64,000 bases of DNA, from the NCBI GenBank assembly GCA_035578905.1, contig JAQJVL010002640.1, positions 24,258-88,257 on the forward strand. The letters run 5' to 3'. The notes beneath the pieces were generated by a model that searched no databases, had not been told where the DNA came from, and saw nothing but the letters and a program-made list of their open reading frames with translations. The DNA is from Stictocephala bisonia. Taxonomy: Eukaryota > Arthropoda > Insecta > Hemiptera > Membracidae. Both the position numbers and the translations under genes were made by a program. Shown piece by piece: positions 24,244 through 33,987 of the stretch. The stretch's first letter is position 1; every line of letters begins with the position of its first letter.

Positions 24244-25009
24244 ATAAAAATTAATATACTGTATAACTTGTTATTAATGCAATTTTTAAGCACTTTGCCT
24301 ATCTTTATTATTTTATAAACAGTGGGTAGAATCGGGTTTAGATTTTCTGGGAAAAACTTTTTATTCTGTGGAAAACATTTCATTAAAAAAACAAATAAAT
24401 CTAGATGATTGAAAATATTATTTTTCATCCTTCCATTGTTACGGACGGAACAGTTGGAGAGTTATTCAATTATGTAGTAATATTTTATGACAAGACTATT
24501 TTTTATCTCATGAACTATTGATTTGTTAAACAATGTATACTGTAATTTTTCATTTTAACTCACCAAATCTTTTTAAATAAAATTAAAATATTTTATGTAA
24601 ATCCATGTTTTAGTCTTTGTTACGTATGGGACATATTTGGACATCACTTTTTTAACTGATACAAAGTGTGTAAATTTCTGTGATTCTATCAAGAATTAAA
24701 AAGTGTTACCTTTATTAAATTATTAATAATTTTCTTTTGTAATGAAAAATAATTGTTCAAGTTTGTATTATTTATGAAATAAAATCTAAAAATAATTCCA
24801 TCAAATAAGAACAAGTTACTTATTTGATGGACGGGACAAAAGTTCACATTACAATAATTGCAATATTTTACAAGTAAAACTTTAATTTATTGCTAAGAAA
24901 TTACAGTGTTCATCTTAATGAGTAATCTATATACAATTCCTGATCTAAAAATTATTTATTAAAAAAAAAAAATCAAAATTTTAAGATAGTTGACGTTATA
25001 TTGAATATA

Positions 25010-25520
25010 AATTCAAAGTTCATGAATTCTTTTTCCAAACTTAAAAAAACTGTTTCCAGCTTGTTTTAAAAGTGGTTCTGGCAATATACTAATCACCTCA
25101 ATAAATTTAATGATACATTTCTTGGTTTCATCCACCTTATAAGTAGGCTTAATGTTGGCATTTAAGACTTTGGAAGTTGCTGCTTCAGCCGTATAACAGA
25201 TTTCAATGTTATCATCCTTCAGTATTTAACTCTGTGTAACAACTATATATGTATGACTCTTGGGTTTTCATACTGTCCTACTTGCTTTATAAGGAGATAC
25301 TGTCCTGGCTCAATTTGTTCTTATTATATGTTTTTCCAACTTCGATATCAGACTCTTCTTCAGTATCCTTGATGAGAAAATCTTCTTTTCTTTGAATAAG
25401 ACAGAATAATTTTCAAAGAAGAATCTTCATCATCTTTGGTAAGATCCAAGCAAACTTCACACTTGTATAGTTCAGATGTATATGTTCTTCCACATACAAT
25501 GTGTCCAGGGTAATGTGTAG
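25010..25520 (-). pseudogene. Coding remnant of an unidentified transposon-associated protein
   Basis: On the minus strand, sequence near 25,510-25,430 reads CGRTYTSELYKCEVCLDL. Sequence near 25,315-25,250 reads IEPGQYLLIKQVGQYENPR. A 65-codon stop-free stretch at about 25,224-25,014 ends LPEPLLKQAGNSFFKFGKRI and a stop. The three pieces lie in order but in different frames. The pattern (a GQYLLIK strand, then a conserved I-x-x-LPxP near the C terminus) resembles a C-terminal domain common in hemipteran transposon-linked proteins. No named family is assigned. Confidence 0.4.
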
Positions 25521-25526
25521 GTATAA

Positions 25527-25740
25527 GTATTTATTTTATTTATTTATTCATAAGACGCTGATCGTCAAGAATATGGATTTTGAATGAGTGTAAATGAGCG
25601 AATGTAGTCATTGTTACAAACTAAGGCCGAATTTTCCTTAGAAAGTGCAATTAATTAATAGCCCAATGACAAATGGACAGCCAGTAGTTATCAGCTGATC
25701 CTTCTCAAAATGTATTGACTCTGATTGGAATAAGTAAGTA
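25527..25740 (-). repeat. SINE-like interspersed repeat, copy 2
   Basis: It begins on the plus strand with TTTATTTATTCATAAGACGC and matches copy 1 (3.77 kb) over about 150 bp, including the GTGTAGTCATTGTTAC-like and TTAATAAATGGCCCAATA-like segments. It is shorter than copy 1. Confidence 0.55.
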
Positions 25741-26015
25741 AGTAAGATGCACGGAAATAGTGACATGACTAGATTTTAGGTATGGCAATAGCATAATATT
25801 TTCTCTAAAAGGTCATGATACTTTTCAATGTCAGAGTTTAATGTCAGACATATTTAATGTCAATGCCTTTCACTGTTTCAACAGAAACATTGTAATAATC
25901 TTCAGCCGAAGATAGAATAGCTAGGCGACACTTCACTTTCTTGTAATAATCTTCAGTGCTGTCTGTATCTTATGACTAAGCCAATGTATTTTGTGAAATA
26001 TCTAATGGCATTAAA

Positions 26016-26046
<31 letters not shown>

Positions 26047-27120
26047 TTCTTACATATAAGTATTTTTTTATTCTTTATGATCTTTTTCTCTCTGTCCCTT
26101 CAAGTCTTTTAAGCTCTAGATCTCTCTAACCTGAAAAAGTATGTTTGTTGGCTTGTAACAAATGCTTCTTCTTTGCATTGATTCAAGTTTCTGTCGTTTA
26201 TCAGTCTCTGTGTTTCTTTGATTCGTCTTCATTTTGTTTAAGTTTTTCTCTATATTTCATCCCTCTTAATCTTGTTTTACCCCTTTCCATTGACACTTTG
26301 TTCATTATTATAATCTGGACCTGAAAATAATTACTGAATTAATTGTAAGCAAAGCAATATAATTAAAAAGAATCAACAATTTTATAAGCCTAAGATTTAA
26401 AACTTTTGCTTTTTGTTAATTAATATTGATTAAAACATATTTATAGGACTGCATTAATAGTAAGAGCTTGGTGTTACAGTAAAATTTTTTTATCAATAGT
26501 ATAATTTTAGGGCATATACATGAGAACACTTAAATCTGTTACGGACGGGACAAATTTGAAAAATCTAAATAAAATGTAAAATAAAAAGAAATGAATAGTT
26601 TATAGGTTTTATTGTGATCAATGTAATTGAACAGATTACATTGAACTCTCAGATTGTAATTGAACTCTCAGTGAAAAATTGTTATCTGGTAATTAGTAAA
26701 TTTCTTACCTTTTTGTTACGGATGGGACAATGAAGAAGGTACCAACTTTGAAGACTTTATAACTTAAATACAATATAAAGTATTTATACTTTAAATACTT
26801 AAATCTTAGAAATGTTAAAAACACAACACTAATAATAACAAGTAGCAGTTTTCCTCCAATAATCACATGGTTGTAGATAAAAGCTAACAGCTGTTAGTAC
26901 AAAAAGAAGGCACAAATCAAAGTAGTTCAGTGTTGTCTTAAATGGGAAAGTTAAAATAGAGTAAAAATCATATAAAATATTTTTTTTTAAACCATAATTT
27001 ATATGTTTAGATTCAATTCAATTCTTTACCTGTTAGGAAAATCAACTGTCAACTTTTTCAAATAAAATATTTTTGTATTAATTTTAAGTTTCTCCTATTG
27101 AATGGTAGTTCTCTTATATC
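25741..27120. other. AT-rich stretch with a (ATCT)n microsatellite, no gene seen
   Basis: It contains a tetranucleotide tract (ATCT)n at about 26,017-26,047 and the last two GTTACGGACGGGACA motif copies. No supportable coding region. Confidence 0.4.
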
Positions 27121-27129
27121 TGTTACAGT

Positions 27130-27505
27130 ATGTTTAGAGGATTTCTCACTATTTTTTCTAATTTCGATTTAGTTTGCTATACTGAACACGAATTTGAAAA
27201 CTATTTTGGTCTACTACAATTATTTCTCGAGATATCGCAGGAAAATTACTTTTGTAGCAAATCAACAATGATAATAGATGCTATGACTAACCAAATGTGC
27301 ATATATTCACACTTTGTATTCGGTGTTCAGCGTAAAAGATATGTAAATTGAAAAATAAAGATTTTTTTCAAAAAGTTGTTTTTTAATCAGATAAAAAACT
27401 AGTTTTCCGCTGTTGAAATCAACCCCTTCAAGAGATACTAACTTATATTTCACCACTTTTCAACAAAAATTTGTATTTTCAGAAGCGTTTGAAAAGTGCA
27501 TTGTT
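27130..27505 (-). mobile_element. Non-autonomous DNA transposon, copy B (inverted, partial)
   Basis: The reverse complement of 27,340-27,490 matches 22,390-22,560 closely (shared GGAAAACT-GTTTTTTATCTGAT and AAATCTTTATTTTTCAA). 27,190-27,330 likewise resembles 22,810-22,920 (shared GAAAACTATTTTGGTCTA and ATATCTCGAGAAAT, in complement). The end at about 27,500 carries the AATGCACTTTTC version of the terminal repeat. The other end was not resolved. Confidence 0.55.
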
Positions 27506-28005
27506 ACCTCTAACTTGCTCTATCTGAAATAGAAAATTAAACATAATAAATACTTACAAAGAATATATTTTAACCTGTTTTCAGACCAACTTCCATATCA
27601 GAAGTCATAGTTGTAAGGAAGATGGCAAACTTATAATATATCGGAAGTTACTCAATAACAGTGACCCTGAAGAATAGCTAATATACTAAATCTAAGATTT
27701 GCTGAGTGGCAGAGAGGCATGTTGATCCGAATTTAAACAATAACCAACTGTTTGCAAACCATGATAAAAACGATTGTTGTAAAAGTATTCTTCATATCAA
27801 TGCTATTGACTATATTGTCAACTAAGTAAAACAATTTACATAACAACTAAGTAAGTAATTGATTCGATGGTCATCAGGATATGATGATAATCAAATAAAA
27901 AGTATTAAAGATTCAAAAAACACTTTTTAAAACCTTCTTCTGAATGTAATTAATTCCTCAATAATTTGTAACAAGTAAATTTATTTAATAACTAAAACTT
28001 GTTCA
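27506..28005. other. AT-rich spacer, no gene seen
   Basis: No repeat ends or coding frames recognised. Confidence 0.3.
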
Positions 28006-28009
28006 GTGT

Positions 28010-28935
28010 TTAAAAAATGAGACAGAAAAAACCCCTAAACTATTATAGACCATTACATACAATCTTTGTCAAAAATATTTGAAAGGCTTGATATCATTGC
28101 TACAAACCTTATAATGAAAATAAAAAATATATGGAATTATGGGCAGGGAGATTAGCTGGTTTGAGTTGTAATTAAAGGAGCGACAACATGTTCATATTAG
28201 ATGTAATTATTATAATAATATAATAAGAGATGTAAAATCAAAAGCAAAATTAGTTAAATATTCATTACATCAAGGCTCAGGATTAGGAAATTTTTTTATG
28301 TTACTTGGGGAGCTATGCCAAATATTCTAAAAAACATTATTAAACATAAACCACCTATGTTAGTTTGCAAGTGACATAAGTTATTATAGCGATTGCCTAG
28401 ATCATGAACAGCTCCTGACAAAACTGGCATCACTAGGAAGGAATTATAAAAGCATGGTTTAGGAGTTACATTCTTCCATATGAGACACCAACACAACTTT
28501 TTGCATTTTTTATTCGTTACTTAACAAATTGAAAGCAATCAGTGGAGATAAGACAAAATAATCATGGAAAAATTGAACAAGTCAGATCACACCCTAAGAA
28601 GATCACAAAACGAATCCCTCAGGGATCTGTTTTAGGTCCTGTACTTTATACTATTCACAAACAATTACCCTAATCTCCTAGAACACTATTGCTAATGTCT
28701 CATGTATGCAGACGATATTGTGTTATTACTTGGCAGAGAAATCTTTGAACAACAAAACAACTAGTATTAGGAAGAAACAGAGCAGTTGCACAAATACTAG
28801 AACTTGATTAACTCGACCAAATACCTTGGAGTTACAGTTGTTGAAGATCTATCTTACTCACAACACATCAACTCGCTCTGTAATAAACTCTGTAAAAAAA
28901 ATAGTTTCATAAAATAAAAATAACAAACAAACAAT
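28010..28935 (+). mobile_element. Ancient non-LTR reverse transcriptase remnant
   Basis: Short in-order RT matches survive among many stops. They are an NYYRPL-like piece at 28,040, IPQGSVLGPVLYT at about 28,620, MYADDIVLLLGREIFEQQN at about 28,705 (catalytic YADD), and TKYLGVTVVEDLSYSQHINS at about 28,815. Clade not assigned (Jockey or CR1 group likely). It is far more decayed than the other LINEs here. Confidence 0.6.
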
Positions 28936-30554
28936 GTCCAACATATATGGAAAAAACAGTTTTGTACAAATTACAAGGTAGTAAAAGGAATGAAATCTGT
29001 AGTAGGCTTTCAACAAAAGAAACTATAACAATTTTGTTTCACTTTTACTTTATAAACAAATTTGAAATATTGTTCAGCAAAATGCTAATTTTATTTAAAT
29101 AAAATTGGCATTAGTAGATAATTTTAAGTGTAATTTAAGGAATAGAAATAAATGTTGATGTGTTAGTTTGCTAGTGTAAACAATAACATTAGTCAATGAC
29201 ACAATTTATATATATATACTATAAATAAAGGTTTTATGAATGTGAATACTATATTTAGAAAATACTCTTTCAATGACGAGAATATTGGGCTGCCAGATAT
29301 TGTCTAAATAATGTCTAATATATGACCATTATGGTAAATAGTGTCTAATATAGAGACAGAAGGTACAGTTTCGGAAGTATTTTAATCAGGTGTGATAAGA
29401 ATTGTAAATTTAAAAACAATAACAGGCGTGAAGATATGTTTAACTAGGAAATAATATGATAACAGAGTACCGTAAATGATAAGCATTAGACTTTGGTTTA
29501 AGTGCCAATTAAGATTCGTAACATATTTAGTTGCTTTGCAGCCTTGAAGTTTACTAGTGTAAGCAAACCGGTGGTATAACAATATACTGTTTATTGTAAA
29601 AATTCAGGTAATTTTTCTTAAGTGTATATAAGGAAACACTTATTTTTCTTAAGTGTATGTAATAAGCAAACACTTGTAGTAAATTTGTATATGACTAAAA
29701 AAGGTTATTTGCAGTATGTTCCTCATTTAGCTTAAAATATTATAGACAGTAAACACTATTTTGATATGTGTCTAGTTTAATATATTTTAATTATTTGTAG
29801 TTGGTTACCCTAGATTGTGCCTAATGTAAAGCTCCCAAATTTGTGACCAGTTTTTTAGTGTATTATAGGCCTTCTACCCAAGAATCATAATTTTAAACAC
29901 TTAATTTGCATAAATTATATAGTACAGCAAAATGGGTTTCTTCATAAAACATTGAATTTTTAGTGAAATTACTTGCATTTGGAGTTATTATTCTGAAAAA
30001 AGTAAAAAATGTGTTCTTTGGATAATTAGCCTCAATGAAAAATTATAGTGATAATTTTAGGCATTTTTTCACAGTATATTATGTTACAACACATTTTTAA
30101 TGAGTGAGTCTGTATAATAACTGTTGAAGGTATAGAAGTAATAATACCTAACAAGAAGGTGGACATGTGTTAGTTTAATGTACTTATGGCGGACCACTGT
30201 AACCACCTCTAGCCAAAATTAACGTTCATAGAAGAGCTAGCATAGCAAACAAAATCCTTCCAAACAATTTCTATCTGTTTACTATGGCTTTGTCTTCATG
30301 AACAAATTTTTTGCATCTCTGTAAATAGAAAAATAACTAAGCAACTAAAGATATTTCACAGTATCAAGTCTAGAAATCCACTTATTTAAGATTCCAATTG
30401 GGAAATTCTGAAAATTTGAGGCTTCATTTTGAACATCTTGAACAAACTTGTCACTCACTTTAGTCACTAAGTGTATCAGCTGTCAGTTAAACTTAGCCTC
30501 CTGCCTAATATTTAACATGATATTCAAAACATATTCACTTCCATATTCGCCCAT
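28936..30554. other. AT-rich intergenic stretch, no gene seen
   Basis: No supportable coding or structural feature. Short frames on either strand have no family resemblance. Confidence 0.3.
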
Positions 30555-30591
30555 ATCTTGACGATCGTGTCTTATGAATAAATAAATAAAA
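30555..30591 (+). repeat. SINE-like interspersed repeat, 3' tail fragment (copy 3)
   Basis: CTTGACGATCGTGTCTTATG followed by AATAAATAAATAAA is the reverse complement of the starts of copies 1 and 2. It shows the probable 3' end and AATA tail of the family. Confidence 0.5.
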
Positions 30592-30784
30592 CATCAGAAT
30601 AACTCATGTTTTATTCTCACAACATTAGGATACAGTAATTAATAGTATTGTAATAAAAAAATTGTAACGATTAAAATTAATGAAATAAAAAACCCAAACC
30701 TGTTTTTTATTAGTCAACAGTTTACTGTAGTAATAAATATTAAGTTTACTTACTTACTTACTTACTTATCCGGTCCCGTTCCAG

Positions 30785-33706
30785 TCAATCCTGGGTCTGG
30801 GTTGTCACCAAGCCTCTCCATCTTCTCCTGTCCCTCCACATCTCCTCTCTCACCACTTCCCCCCACACACTCCCTCTCTTTTCCACGTCTGTCCTCACTC
30901 CATCCAGCCATCTTCTTCGTGGTCTTCCTCTGGGCCTCCTTCCCTCCATTTCCCATTCCTCCATCTTCCTCGGCAACCTCTCTACACTCATCCTTTTTAC
31001 GTGACCATACCACCTCAACCTTGCTTGTTCCACTCTTTCTCTTATACTCTCCTCCACTACATCCTTCCTTATCTCACTATTCCTAATTCTATCTCTTCGA
31101 GTTCTTCCCTTTATTGCTCTCAAGAACCTCATTTCCCCTGCCTGTACTCTACTCCACTCCCTTTCTGACATCCGCCATGTCTCTGCCGCATAAGTAATTA
31201 TAGGCCTATAGTAATTCTTGAACATCATTACCTTGGCCCTCCTTGGTACCTCTTTGTCCCATACTAGGTGTTTCACCGTCCGGAAGAATCCCGCTCCCGT
31301 TCCTAATCTGGCATTTATTTCCTGTTCCATTCTTCCATCACTTGACACCATCGTTCCAAGGTATTTGAAATCATCTACCTTTTTTAGTATACTTCCATCT
31401 ACCAATATATCTTCTTCCAAAACTGTGTCCCTTCCTACTACCATTACTTCACTTTTTTCCTTGCTTATCCTCAGCCCTCTCTCCCTCATCTTCCTACTCC
31501 ACTTGTCCAGTTGTTCTTGTATCTCCTCCCTGTTGTCTCCCCACATCAGAATATCGTCAGCAAACATCATTATCTTCATCTCTTCATTTGTCTCCTCTTT
31601 AATTTCTCTCATCATTATCTCCATAACTACATTAAAAAGAATCGGAGACAGAACACTCCCCTGTTTCAGCCCTTTCTTTACCTTGAACCATTCTGTATTA
31701 CCATCACATGTCCTAACTCTGCACTCGTGCACCCTATACAATTCCTTAACCCATTTCATCATATTTTCTGTCACTCCTATTTTTTCCATACTCTCCCATA
31801 TACTTTTTCTCTTAACAGAATCGTAGGCTTTCTCGACATCTATAAACACCAGTATTAACTTTTTATTGAACTCCCAGTGCTTTTCAACCATTTGTCTCAC
31901 TGCAAAAATCAAGTCGATCGTACTTCTTCCCTTCCTAAACCCATGTTGTTCCTCCCCTATCTGGTCCTCTATCACGTCCTTAATCCTGTTAAAAATTATT
32001 TTTTCAAATATTTTGGCAACATGGCTTATTAATGTTACTCCTCTATAGTTCTTGCATAGTCTTCTACTTCCCTTCTTGTGTATTGTTATTATTTCACCTT
32101 TCCCCCAGTCGTCAGGCACTCTTCCTTCCCTCCATACGCATGTGAAGACTCTCTTCAACCAATGTACTCCCACTGCTCCCAAAGCCTTTACCATATCTGA
32201 TGATACTTCATCTGGTCCTGGGGATTTCCCACTTTTCATCTCTTTCACCGCCTTTTCTATTTCCCTCCAACTTATCTCTTCCCCTCTCTCCCATTGCTCC
32301 TCATTTTCGTCTTCCTCTTCTTCCTCATAGTTTTCATTCAACAGTGTTTGGAAATACCTTTTCCACAACTTTTTCATTTCCACTCCTTCCACCATGACTC
32401 CATTTTCATTTTGCATTGTTTTGGCACTTTCGGTCACTCTCTTTTTGTTCCTCATCATACTATAGAACATCTTTTTGTTTTGTCCTAAGTCTTCCTCTAA
32501 CTTTTTCGTGAAGTTCTCCCATTCCTTGTCCTTTGCGTCCTTTATTATTCTTCTGCATTCTCTCTTCTTTGCCAAATATTCATCTTTGTCTTCTTGCGCT
32601 CTGGTTTTCCACCACTTCCTCCATGCTTTGTTCTTCTCTTTTACTCCTTTAATTGTCTCTTCATTCCACCAACTTGTTTGTTTTTGTCTTCTTTTCCCCT
32701 TTGTTCTCCCACATACCTTTTCGGCTGCCTTTACTATTGTGTCCTTGAACCGATTCCATTCCTCTTCCAGCTCCCCTACCTCTGTTCTGGGTAACTCCTT
32801 TTTTACCACATTTCTAAATTCTTCCTTCTTCTGCTCCTCCTGCAGTCTCCATCCCTTTATTCTTTCAACTGGTTTTGTCGTTCTGCTCTCTTTTATTTCC
32901 ATTCTAAACACCCCCACCAACAGTCTATGGTCCCCTCCTACGCTTACGCTGGGAATCACCTTCACATCCATGATCTTTTCTCCCCATTCTCTATCTGTTA
33001 TTATATAATCAATTACACTTTTTACTATCCCATCCCAACTATACCTTGTTATTATATGGCTCTCCCTCTTTTGAAATCTCCCATTTCCAATTGTCAATGC
33101 ATTTCTTTGGCACATGTCCAGCAGTCGTCTTCCTTCCTCATTTCTGTTTCCAAACCCAAAATTGCCCAACACCTCCTCAAACCCTCTTCTGTCGGTCCCA
33201 ATCTTTGCATTTAAATCCCCCATTAATATATTTACATTTCGTATTTGGTCTTCCAGCTTTTCTTCAAACTCTTCCTTTTCTTCCTCTGAACATCCTGTCT
33301 GTGGTGCATACACCTGCATTACTTTTATTTCCCTGTTTCTGTTTCTAATCCTAACTGTCATCATTCTATCCGATATAAACTCCACTTCGTCTAGCATCTC
33401 CTTTATCCTCCTATTAACCATTACTGCTACTCCATTCCTTTTTGATCTTCCTTCACTCCAGTACAGCCATGTCCCTCCTCTCAACTCTCTACTTCCCTGC
33501 CCCTTCCACTTTGTTTCACTCAATCCCAGAATGTCTATTCTCCTTTCCTGCATCTCGTCTATCAATTCTTCTGTTTTTCCCGAAAGCGTAAGTATGTTCA
33601 GTGTTCCAATCTTTATCCTTTTTCGTTTCCAGTCACGTCCGTTACTCCTGTCCTTCCGAGGCTTGGTTATTGTTTTGAAAGCAATATCAACTTCGCTATC
33701 GGCTTG
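30785..33706 (-). CDS. Endonuclease-reverse transcriptase of RTE-like LINE
   Basis: The uninterrupted frame is open from after a TAG at 33707-33709 to the stop at 30785-30787, 973 codons. The first ATG is at 33565 (926 residues), but the endonuclease domain starts before it: GTLNILTLSGKTEELIDEM contains the N-terminal EEP strand with its Asn. Translation may therefore start upstream at a non-AUG codon or depend on an unseen start. Endonuclease motifs: ILGLSETKWKG, GDLNAKIG, DYIITDREW, GGDHRLLVG. RT motifs: GKSPGPDEVSSDMVK, NYRGVTLISHVAKIFEKII, QHGFRKGRSTIDLIF, LVFIDVEKAYDSV, KKGLKQGSVLSPILFN, MMFADDILMWG (catalytic FADD), KYLGTMVSSDGRM. A basic C-terminal part ends in Arg/Trp-rich sequence. 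It nicks target DNA and primes cDNA synthesis from the nick. All catalytic boxes are present. Confidence 0.88.
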   Translation of the reverse strand, partial: QADSEVDIAFKTITKPRKDRSNGRDWKRKRIKIGTLNILTLSGKTEELIDEMQERRIDILGLSETKWKGQGSRELRGGTWLYWSEGRSKRNGVAVMVNRRIKEMLDEVEFISDRMMTVRIRNRNREIKVMQVYAPQTGCSEEEKEEFEEKLEDQIRNVNILMGDLNAKIGTDRRGFEEVLGNFGFGNRNEEGRRLLDMCQRNALTIGNGRFQKRESHIITRYSWDGIVKSVIDYIITDREWGEKIMDVKVIPSVSVGGDHRLLVGVFRMEIKESRTTKPVERIKGWRLQEEQKKEEFRNVVKKELPRTEVGELEEEWNRFKDTIVKAAEKVCGRTKGKRRQKQTSWWNEETIKGVKEKNKAWRKWWKTRAQEDKDEYLAKKRECRRIIKDAKDKEWENFTKKLEEDLGQNKKMFYSMMRNKKRVTESAKTMQNENGVMVEGVEMKKLWKRYFQTLLNENYEEEEEDENEEQWERGEEISWREIEKAVKEMKSGKSPGPDEVSSDMVKALGAVGVHWLKRVFTCVWREGRVPDDWGKGEIITIHKKGSRRLCKNYRGVTLISHVAKIFEKIIFNRIKDVIEDQIGEEQHGFRKGRSTIDLIFAVRQMVEKHWEFNKKLILVFIDVEKAYDSVKRKSIWESMEKIGVTENMMKWVKELYRVHECRVRTCDGNTEWFKVKKGLKQGSVLSPILFNVVMEIMMREIKEETNEEMKIMMFADDILMWGDNREEIQEQLDKWSRKMRERGLRISKEKSEVMVVGRDTVLEEDILVDGSILKKVDDFKYLGTMVSSDGRMEQEINARLGTGAGFFRTVKHLVWDKEVPRRAKVMMFKNYYRPIITYAAETWRMSEREWSRVQAGEMRFLRAIKGRTRRDRIRNSEIRKDVVEESIRERVEQARLRWYGHVKRMSVERLPRKMEEWEMEGRRPRGRPRRRWLDGVRTDVEKRGSVWGEVVREEMWRDRRRWRGLVTTQTQD

Positions 33707-33880
33707 CTAGGCCTGACATAGCTGTTGTTTGGTATCTCTCTTAGTCTGGCTTCTACCCCACGAAGACCTGTCCGGCTTGGGTGACCCTACCGGTAGCAAG
33801 CTACCGCCGGCATAGCTCTCGGGGTTGTGGAAGCACGCAAGCCCCCCCGCCACGTCAAGGCAGAGATACCTTCGGGGGGG
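33707..33880 (-). promoter_or_regulatory. GC-rich 5' leader of the RTE-like LINE
   Basis: This is about 170 bp of conserved-looking GC-rich leader on the minus strand between the element's 5' end and the open frame. It includes GGTAGGGTCACCCAAGCCGG and a CCGGCGGTAGCTTGCTACCG stem-forming inverted repeat (TACCGGTAGCAAGCTACCGC on the plus strand near 33,788). It probably contains the internal promoter. A short ATG frame (MSGLASR, then stop) lies at its inner end. Confidence 0.45.
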
Positions 33881-33916
33881 ATTAAGTTTACTACTACTTA
33901 AAAAAAAAAAAAAAAA

Positions 33917-33961
<45 letters not shown>

Positions 33962-33987
33962 TAAAAAATTAAGTTTACTACTACTTT
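33881..33987. repeat. Duplicated target sequence flanking an A-run/T-run hairpin
   Basis: ATTAAGTTTACTACTACTT (33881-33899) recurs at about 33,969-33,987. Between the two copies is a 20-bp A run followed directly by a T run of about 38 bp. The A/T junction forms a perfect hairpin. It may be a second small insertion with poly-A, or an assembly join. Confidence 0.6.

Larger units (their letters stand above)
24436..26729 (+). repeat. Dispersed GC-rich motif GTTACGGACGGGACA, five copies
   Basis: Near-identical copies, all on the plus strand, stand out from AT-rich sequence. They are 24436-24452 (TTGTTACGGACGGAACA), 24617-24633 (TTGTTACGTATGGGACA), 24824-24838 (TTGATGGACGGGACA), 26536-26552 (CTGTTACGGACGGGACA) and 26713-26729 (TTGTTACGGATGGGACA). 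Three have spacings of about 180-210 bp; the fourth and fifth are 177 bp apart after a 1.7-kb gap. Their role is unknown: they could be degenerate long-period tandem-repeat remnants or binding sites within a transposon. Confidence 0.5.
30751..33880 (-). mobile_element. Near-intact RTE-like LINE with 12-bp target duplication
   Basis: This 3.13-kb non-LTR retrotransposon lies on the minus strand. ATTAAGTTTACT occurs at 30739-30750 and 33881-33892, directly flanking the element as a target-site duplication. The 3' end (low coordinate) is an ACTT tetranucleotide tail (plus-strand view), as RTE/Proto2-type elements often have instead of poly-A. The 5' end is a GC-rich leader (33,700-33,880). One long frame encodes endonuclease plus reverse transcriptase with no stop or frameshift. 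Long ORF, crisp duplication and intact motifs indicate a recent insertion. RTE-like placement is by protein style; phylogeny would be needed to confirm it. Confidence 0.85.

Noticed and set aside
31218..33710. Many plus-strand frames up to 202 codons across 30.8-33.7 kb
   Set aside because: They are antisense shadows of the long minus-strand LINE frame; Ser/Phe/Leu-rich composition and no motifs.
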